Shown here: positions 59,773 to 64,000 of the stretch, piece after piece
Position numbering within the stretch: the stretch's first letter is position 1
Layout of the letters: every line of letters starts with the position of its first letter
DNA from: Hydrogenophaga pseudoflava NBRC 102511
GTDB lineage: Bacteria > Pseudomonadota > Gammaproteobacteria > Burkholderiales > Burkholderiaceae_C
Direction: 5' to 3'
DNA length: 64,000 bases
Assembly: GCF_001592285.1 (NCBI RefSeq)
Contig: NZ_BCWQ01000011.1
Span: 124,001-188,000, forward strand
Position numbers and translations under genes: made by a program
Notes under the pieces: model-generated
Told to the model about the DNA's origin: nothing
The model's input: the letters and a program-made list of their open reading frames with translations, nothing else
Databases searched by the model: none

Positions 59773-60633
59773 TTATTCTCCTTTGCCGTCCGCAGGTGCC
59801 CCTGCGGGTGCGTCTTTGCGAACGCGCTTAACGGCGGGTTTGTCGGTGGCCTCGGCGGGCTTGTCGGAGCCATCGGTCGGGGCGGCGTTGCCACCACGGC
59901 GCACGGCGGCGCGGGCAGCCGGGCCAGCCGGGCGCTCACGGCGCGGACCGCGGGGACGGCGCTCCTCTTCCGGACGCGGGGTCTCCACCACAGGCGCGTC
60001 GTTGCGGCCCAGGGTGTCGCCCTTGTAGACCCAGACCTTGACGCCAATGACGCCGTAGGTGGTCTTGGCTTCCGAAGTGCCGTAATCGATGTCGGCGCGC
60101 AGGGTGTGCAGCGGCACACGGCCTTCGCGGTACCACTCGGTGCGGGCGATTTCAATGCCGTTCAGACGGCCGGCAGACATGATCTTGATGCCCAAGGCAC
60201 CCAGACGCATGGCGTTCTGCATGGCGCGCTTCATGGCGCGGCGGAACATGATCCGCTTTTCGAGCTGCTGGGTGATCGAGTCGGCGATCAGCTTGGCATC
60301 GATTTCGGGCTTGCGCACCTCTTCGATGTTCACAGCGACCGGCACGCCCAGTTTGGCGGCCAGATCCTTCTTCAGCTTCTCGATGTCCTCACCCTTCTTG
60401 CCGATCACCACGCCCGGACGCGCCGAGTAGATGGTGATGCGGGCGTTCTTGGCGGGGCGCTCGATCACGACGCGCGAAACGGCGGCGTTCTTCAGCTTGC
60501 CCTTGAGGTACTCGCGGACCTTGATGTCTTCGGCCAGCATGCCGGCGAAGTCACGATTGGAGGCGTACCAGCGGCTGGCCCAGTTGCGGGAAACTGCAAG
60601 GCGGAAGCCGGTGGGGTTGATTTTCTGTCCCAT
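59773..60633 (-). CDS. rpsC: Ribosomal protein S3 with extended tail
   Basis: Head protein of the small subunit, 286 residues, about 50 longer than in E. coli. The KH domain ([14 protein letters not shown]) and C-terminal domain are normal. From about residue 215 a tail rich in Arg, Pro, Ala and Lys follows, as I know it from other Burkholderiales. The ATG of MGQKINPTG is the true start; nine more codons are open upstream. Confidence 0.97.
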   Translation of the reverse strand: MGQKINPTGFRLAVSRNWASRWYASNRDFAGMLAEDIKVREYLKGKLKNAAVSRVVIERPAKNARITIYSARPGVVIGKKGEDIEKLKKDLAAKLGVPVAVNIEEVRKPEIDAKLIADSITQQLEKRIMFRRAMKRAMQNAMRLGALGIKIMSAGRLNGIEIARTEWYREGRVPLHTLRADIDYGTSEAKTTYGVIGVKVWVYKGDTLGRNDAPVVETPRPEEERRPRGPRRERPAGPAARAAVRRGGNAAPTDGSDKPAEATDKPAVKRVRKDAPAGAPADGKGE

Positions 60634-60649
60634 ATGTCCTCTAGCCTCT

Positions 60650-60985
60650 TCAGTTGCCAACCGTCACGTAGATGTGACACGTGGGTTTGCTGATGCGGTT
60701 GCCGCGGCCCTTGGCACGGGCAGCAAAACGCTTGAGCGTGGTGCCTTGCTCGACGTAGATCGACTTGACGAACAGTTCGTCGATGTCGGCGCCGTCGTTG
60801 TGCTCGGCATTGGCGATGGCGGAGTCAAGGGCTTTCTTGACGATGCCAGCGGCCTTCTTCTGCGTGAACGACAGGATGTTCAGGGCCTGGTCGACCTTCT
60901 TGCCACGAATCAGGTCGGCCACGAGACGGCCTTTGTCCACCGACAGGCGCACGCCGCGAACGACGGAGCGGGTTTCTGTACTCAT
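60650..60985 (-). CDS. rplV: Ribosomal protein L22
   Basis: A 111-residue large-subunit protein lining the exit tunnel. [21 protein letters not shown] is conserved, as is the tunnel loop with [16 protein letters not shown]. It lies 16 bases before rpsC. Confidence 0.98.
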   Translation of the reverse strand: MSTETRSVVRGVRLSVDKGRLVADLIRGKKVDQALNILSFTQKKAAGIVKKALDSAIANAEHNDGADIDELFVKSIYVEQGTTLKRFAARAKGRGNRISKPTCHIYVTVGN

Positions 60986-60994
60986 GGTTGGTCC

Positions 60995-61270
60995 TTACTT
61001 CTTGGCTTTCTTGTCGGCCGGATGGCCTTTGAACGTGCGCGTCAGCGAAAACTCGCCGAGCTTGTGTCCCACCATCTGGTCGGTGATGTACACGGGCACG
61101 TGCTGCTTGCCGTTGTGCACGGCGATCGTCAGACCGATGAACTCGGGCAGGATCATGGAGCGGCGCGACCAGGTCTTGACCGGCTTCTTGTCCTTGGTGG
61201 ACACAGCCTTCTCGACCTTGGCCATCAGGTGGTGGTCAACGAAGGGACCTTTTTTGAGAGAACGAGTCAT
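60995..61270 (-). CDS. rpsS: Ribosomal protein S19
   Basis: A 91-residue head protein binding S13 and 16S rRNA ([13 protein letters not shown] start, [18 protein letters not shown] end). It sits between rplB and rplV with short gaps. Confidence 0.98.
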   Translation of the reverse strand: MTRSLKKGPFVDHHLMAKVEKAVSTKDKKPVKTWSRRSMILPEFIGLTIAVHNGKQHVPVYITDQMVGHKLGEFSLTRTFKGHPADKKAKK

Positions 61271-61282
61271 TTCGTCAACCCC

Positions 61283-62107
61283 TTACTTCTTGCGACGCGA
61301 CACGATCATGTTCTGCGTGCGGCGGTTGTTGCGGGTGCGGTAACCCTTGGTCAGGTTGCCCCACGGATCCACCGGTGCACGACCTTCGCCGGTCTTGCCT
61401 TCACCACCACCGTGCGGGTGGTCGATCGGGTTCATGGCGGTACCACGCACGGTCGGGCGGATGCCCATGTGGCGCTTGATACCGGCCTTGCCGATCTGGC
61501 GCAGGCTGTGTTCCGTGTTGGAGACTTCACCGATGGTGGCGCGGCAATCCACGTGGATCTTGCGCACTTCGCCCGAACGCATGCGAACCTGGGCGTAGAT
61601 GCCTTCGCGGGCCAGCAGCACGGCGGAAGCACCGGCGGAACGGGCGATCTGGGCACCTTTGCCGACTTGCAGCTCGATGCAGTGGATCGTCGAACCGACC
61701 GGAATGTTGCGGATCGGCAGGGTGTTGCCCACGCGGATCGGCGACTCGGAACCGGACAGCAGCGTGGCACCGACTTCAACGCCACGCGGGGCGATGATGT
61801 AGCGGCGCTCGCCATCGGCGTAGCACAGCAGCGCGATGTGCGCCGTGCGGTTCGGGTCGTATTCGATGCGCTCGACCTTGGCCGGGATGTTGTCCTTGTT
61901 GCGACGGAAGTCGACCACGCGGTAGTGGTGCTTGGCACCACCGCCCTTGTGGCGAACCGTGATGTGGCCGTTGTTGTTGCGGCCGGACTTCTGGTGCTGG
62001 GGCTCCAGCAGCGGCGCGAAACCCGAACCCTTGTGCAGGTTCTCGCGCGTGACCTTCACCATGCCGCGACGGCCTGGCGAAGTCGGTTTCATCTTGATCA
62101 CTGCCAT
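61283..62107 (-). CDS. rplB: Ribosomal protein L2
   Basis: A 274-residue core large-subunit protein near the peptidyl transferase centre. The conserved histidine segment [22 protein letters not shown] is intact. Only two bases separate it from rplW. Confidence 0.98.
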   Translation of the reverse strand: MAVIKMKPTSPGRRGMVKVTRENLHKGSGFAPLLEPQHQKSGRNNNGHITVRHKGGGAKHHYRVVDFRRNKDNIPAKVERIEYDPNRTAHIALLCYADGERRYIIAPRGVEVGATLLSGSESPIRVGNTLPIRNIPVGSTIHCIELQVGKGAQIARSAGASAVLLAREGIYAQVRMRSGEVRKIHVDCRATIGEVSNTEHSLRQIGKAGIKRHMGIRPTVRGTAMNPIDHPHGGGEGKTGEGRAPVDPWGNLTKGYRTRNNRRTQNMIVSRRKK

Positions 62108-62109
62108 GA

Positions 62110-62421
62110 TTAGGCCTCCCCACCGAAGTTGAGTTCCTGACCCTCGGCCAGCGTGACATAGGCCTTGCGCACATGGTCACGGCGACCCACGGTCTTGCCG
62201 AAGCGCTTGGTCTTGCCCTTCTGGTTGAGCACGGACACGCCCTTGACCTGGACCTTGAACATCAGTTCAACGGCGGCCTTGATTTCGGGCTTGGTGGCGT
62301 CCTGCAGCACCTTGAACAGCACCGCATTGGACTGCTCGGCGGCTTGAGTGGCCTTTTCCGACACGATCGGTGCCACGAGCACCTGCATCAGACGACCTTC
62401 ATCGTATTTCGTGACGCTCAT
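62110..62421 (-). CDS. rplW: Ribosomal protein L23
   Basis: A 103-residue protein at the exit tunnel that docks trigger factor and [21 protein letters not shown] and the loop [20 protein letters not shown] are conserved. Its start overlaps the rplD stop by four bases. Confidence 0.98.
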   Translation of the reverse strand: MSVTKYDEGRLMQVLVAPIVSEKATQAAEQSNAVLFKVLQDATKPEIKAAVELMFKVQVKGVSVLNQKGKTKRFGKTVGRRDHVRKAYVTLAEGQELNFGGEA

Positions 62422-63038
62422 GCGAACATCTCCTTGAGCTGGTCGATGGCACCCTTGGTGACGATGACCTTCTTGTAGTGCACCAGCGACACCGGGTCGG
62501 CGTAGCGCGGCTCGACCACGAGCACGTTGGCCAGGTTGCGCGAAGCCAGGTACAGGTTCTCGTCGACTTCTTCGGCGATGACCAGCACATTGCTCAGGTT
62601 CATGGCCTTGAACTTGGCGGCGAGCTGCTTGGTCTTGGGCGAGTCCACCTTGATGGAGTCGACCACGGCCAGGCGGCCTTCACGCACCAGCTGCGAGAAG
62701 ATGGAGGCCATGCCGGCGCGGTACATCTTCTTGTTGAGCTTCTGGGTGAAGTTTTCGTCCGGGCTGTTCGGGAAGATGCGACCGCCCCCGCGCCACAGCG
62801 GCGAGGAAGTCATACCGGCACGGGCGTTGCCGGTGCCCTTCTGCTTGAACGGCTTCTTGGTCGAGTGCTTGACCTGCTCACGGTCCTTCTGGGCACGCGT
62901 ACCTTGACGGGCGTTGGCCTGATACGCCACCACGAGCTGGTGAATCAGGGACTCGTTGTAATCACGGCCGAAGACGGTCTCGGGCACGTCCAGCTTGGAC
63001 GCGGCCTGACCTTGGTCGTTCAGGAGTTCAACTTGCAT
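62418..63038 (-). CDS. rplD: Ribosomal protein L4
   Basis: A 206-residue large-subunit protein. In E. coli L4 represses its own operon by binding the leader. The long tunnel loop ([30 protein letters not shown]) is intact, as erythromycin-binding studies describe for this family. It starts at the rplC stop. Confidence 0.98.
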   Translation of the reverse strand: MQVELLNDQGQAASKLDVPETVFGRDYNESLIHQLVVAYQANARQGTRAQKDREQVKHSTKKPFKQKGTGNARAGMTSSPLWRGGGRIFPNSPDENFTQKLNKKMYRAGMASIFSQLVREGRLAVVDSIKVDSPKTKQLAAKFKAMNLSNVLVIAEEVDENLYLASRNLANVLVVEPRYADPVSLVHYKKVIVTKGAIDQLKEMFA

Positions 63039-63706
63039 CAGTTAGCCCCCTTCTTGGCCTTGACGGCGGGACGGACGGTCAGGAAACCGCCGTTGGCGCC
63101 AGGCACGGCACCGCGGATCATCAGCAGCTGACGGGCTTCGTCGACGCGGAAGATGTCCAGGTTCTGGATGGTCTTGGTCTGATCGCCCATGTGACCGGTC
63201 ATCTTTTTGCCCGGGAACACGCGACCCGGATCCTGGGCCATGGAGATCGAGCCTGGCACGTTGTGCGAACGGCTGTTGCCGTGCGACGCGCGCTGCGAGC
63301 TGAAGTTGTGGCGCTTGATGGTGCCGGCGTAGCCCTTACCGATCGAAGTGCCCTGCACGTCGACCTTCTGGCCGGCGGCAAAGATGGCGTTGGCGGCCAC
63401 GGTAGCGCCTGGCTGGTACTGGGCAGCCACATCGGCGGCAACGCGGAATTCCTGGATGATCTCACCCGCTTCGACACCGGCCTTGGCCAGGTGGCCCGCG
63501 ATGGGCTTGGTGACGCGGGAGGCGCGACGCTGGCCAAAGGTGACCTGCAGCGCGTCGTAGCCATCGTTGGCTTGGGTTTTGACTTGCGTCACACGGTTGT
63601 TCGACACATCGACCACCGTGACAGGCACTGCGTCCCCGTCATCGGTGAACAGACGCATCATGCCCACCTTGCGACCCAACAACCCGAGGGAGTTGCTAAG
63701 ACTCAT
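63038..63706 (-). CDS. rplC: Ribosomal protein L3
   Basis: A 222-residue large-subunit protein. The start [17 protein letters not shown] is typical of betaproteobacterial L3; a longer open frame upstream lacks coding character. The [16 protein letters not shown] segment and [19 protein letters not shown] core are conserved, including the glutamine region methylated by PrmB in E. coli. Confidence 0.97.
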   Translation of the reverse strand: MSLSNSLGLLGRKVGMMRLFTDDGDAVPVTVVDVSNNRVTQVKTQANDGYDALQVTFGQRRASRVTKPIAGHLAKAGVEAGEIIQEFRVAADVAAQYQPGATVAANAIFAAGQKVDVQGTSIGKGYAGTIKRHNFSSQRASHGNSRSHNVPGSISMAQDPGRVFPGKKMTGHMGDQTKTIQNLDIFRVDEARQLLMIRGAVPGANGGFLTVRPAVKAKKGAN

Positions 63707-63806
63707 TGTTTTCTCCGTTCCCGACTGCAATTGGCCGGGGCTGATGGTGCGCAGCCCACCGGTCACATGACCGAAAGACGAACGCGGTTAAGGGCCAGAA
63801 GCCCGA

Positions 63807-63835
63807 AAAGCCCGCCAGTATAACCAGCGGGCTTT
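63807..63835 (-). promoter_or_regulatory. Hairpin between rpsJ and rplC
   Basis: AAAGCCCGC and GCGGGCTTT form a perfect nine-base stem with an eleven-base loop. Read on the minus strand, a run of only four thymines ends in CGG, so it is terminator-like but weak. It lies about 40 bases after the rpsJ stop and 100 bases before rplC, where it could act as an attenuator or processing site. Confidence 0.55.
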
Positions 63836-63876
63836 GTTTGTGCAAGCCCGACCATCGCCGGACCTGCGCGCAGCGT

Positions 63877-64000
63877 TTACTGCAGCTTGATTTCGACGTC
63901 CACGCCGGCCGGAAGGTCCAGCTTCATCAGGGCGTCTACCGTTTTGTCGGTCGGGTCGACGATGTCCATCAGACGCTGGTGGGTACGGATTTCCAGCTGG
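63877..64000 (-). CDS. rpsJ: Ribosomal protein S10, C-terminal part
   Basis: About 40 codons of the C-terminus are inside the window; the gene continues past the right edge. The reading ends [20 protein letters not shown]...[12 protein letters not shown], the S10 C-terminus. It begins the S10 operon order rpsJ-rplC-rplD-rplW-rplB-rpsS-rplV-rpsC-rplP-rpmC-rpsQ. Confidence 0.95.
   Translation of the reverse strand, partial: QLEIRTHQRLMDIVDPTDKTVDALMKLDLPAGVDVEIKLQ

Overview
The window is GC-rich and densely coded and reads as a chromosomal segment of a betaproteobacterium, most likely Burkholderiales, family Comamonadaceae (Hydrogenophaga/Acidovorax-like). The signs are an S3 protein with a long basic tail, a lone regulatory PTS (EIIA-Man, HPr, EI), the CcoG and RIC proteins beside narXL, and a GC-rich intergenic repeat of a kind I associate with Comamonadaceae. 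The family call comes from recognising proteins and repeats by eye, not from a search.

Positions 1-10605 (minus strand) hold a complete nitrate respiration operon: two nitrate/nitrite transporters (narK1, narK2), the membrane-bound reductase narGHJI and a parvulin-type prolyl isomerase. A perfect FNR/Anr box lies upstream of narK1. Positions 10849-15022 (plus) carry a TetR regulator followed by a tripartite export system (membrane-fusion protein, FtsX-type permease, ATPase) and a small membrane protein. The nitrate sensor pair narX-narL (minus) comes next, divergent from ccoG, with the gene for the NO/oxidative-damage di-iron repair protein (RIC/YtfE) behind it. NsrR-like operators stand between narX and ccoG and, as a tandem pair, before the RIC gene, which ties nitrate sensing to nitric oxide defence.

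Positions 20024-21158 hold a DnaQ-like exonuclease and tRNA-Arg(CCG). Positions 21290-33292 form a glucoside uptake and breakdown locus: an outer-membrane porin, a LacI-family repressor, a full AglEFG/K-type ABC importer, a GH1 beta-glucosidase, a GH13 alpha-glucosidase and phosphoglucomutase. Three sites of the form TGCAA-N4-TTGCA (two before the porin, one before the ABC operon) look like the repressor's operators. The phosphoglucomutase gene carries an in-frame copy of the intergenic repeat.

Positions 33415-39022 hold a diheme cytochrome c, several poorly known proteins, a YheT-type hydrolase, a LemA-TPM-TPM cluster and a cyclic-nucleotide-binding protein without a DNA-binding domain. Positions 39085-46609 are the F1Fo ATP synthase operon (atpIBEFHAGDC, minus) with a recognisable promoter and terminator. 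Then follow lipoate genes (DUF493-lipB-lipA), an AraC/AhpD/EamA group, the regulatory PTS genes, an MFS transporter, two thioredoxin-fold proteins, a divergent cytochrome c'/cytochrome b561 pair, a GNAT acetyltransferase and a peroxiredoxin. The right end (58795-64000, minus) is the S10 ribosomal protein operon from rpsQ back to a partial rpsJ.

I found no insertion sequence, prophage, CRISPR array or rRNA operon. The most unusual signals are regulatory (NsrR-like and LacI-type operator sets) and the repeat inserted inside pgm. I do not see a clearly new multi-gene system.
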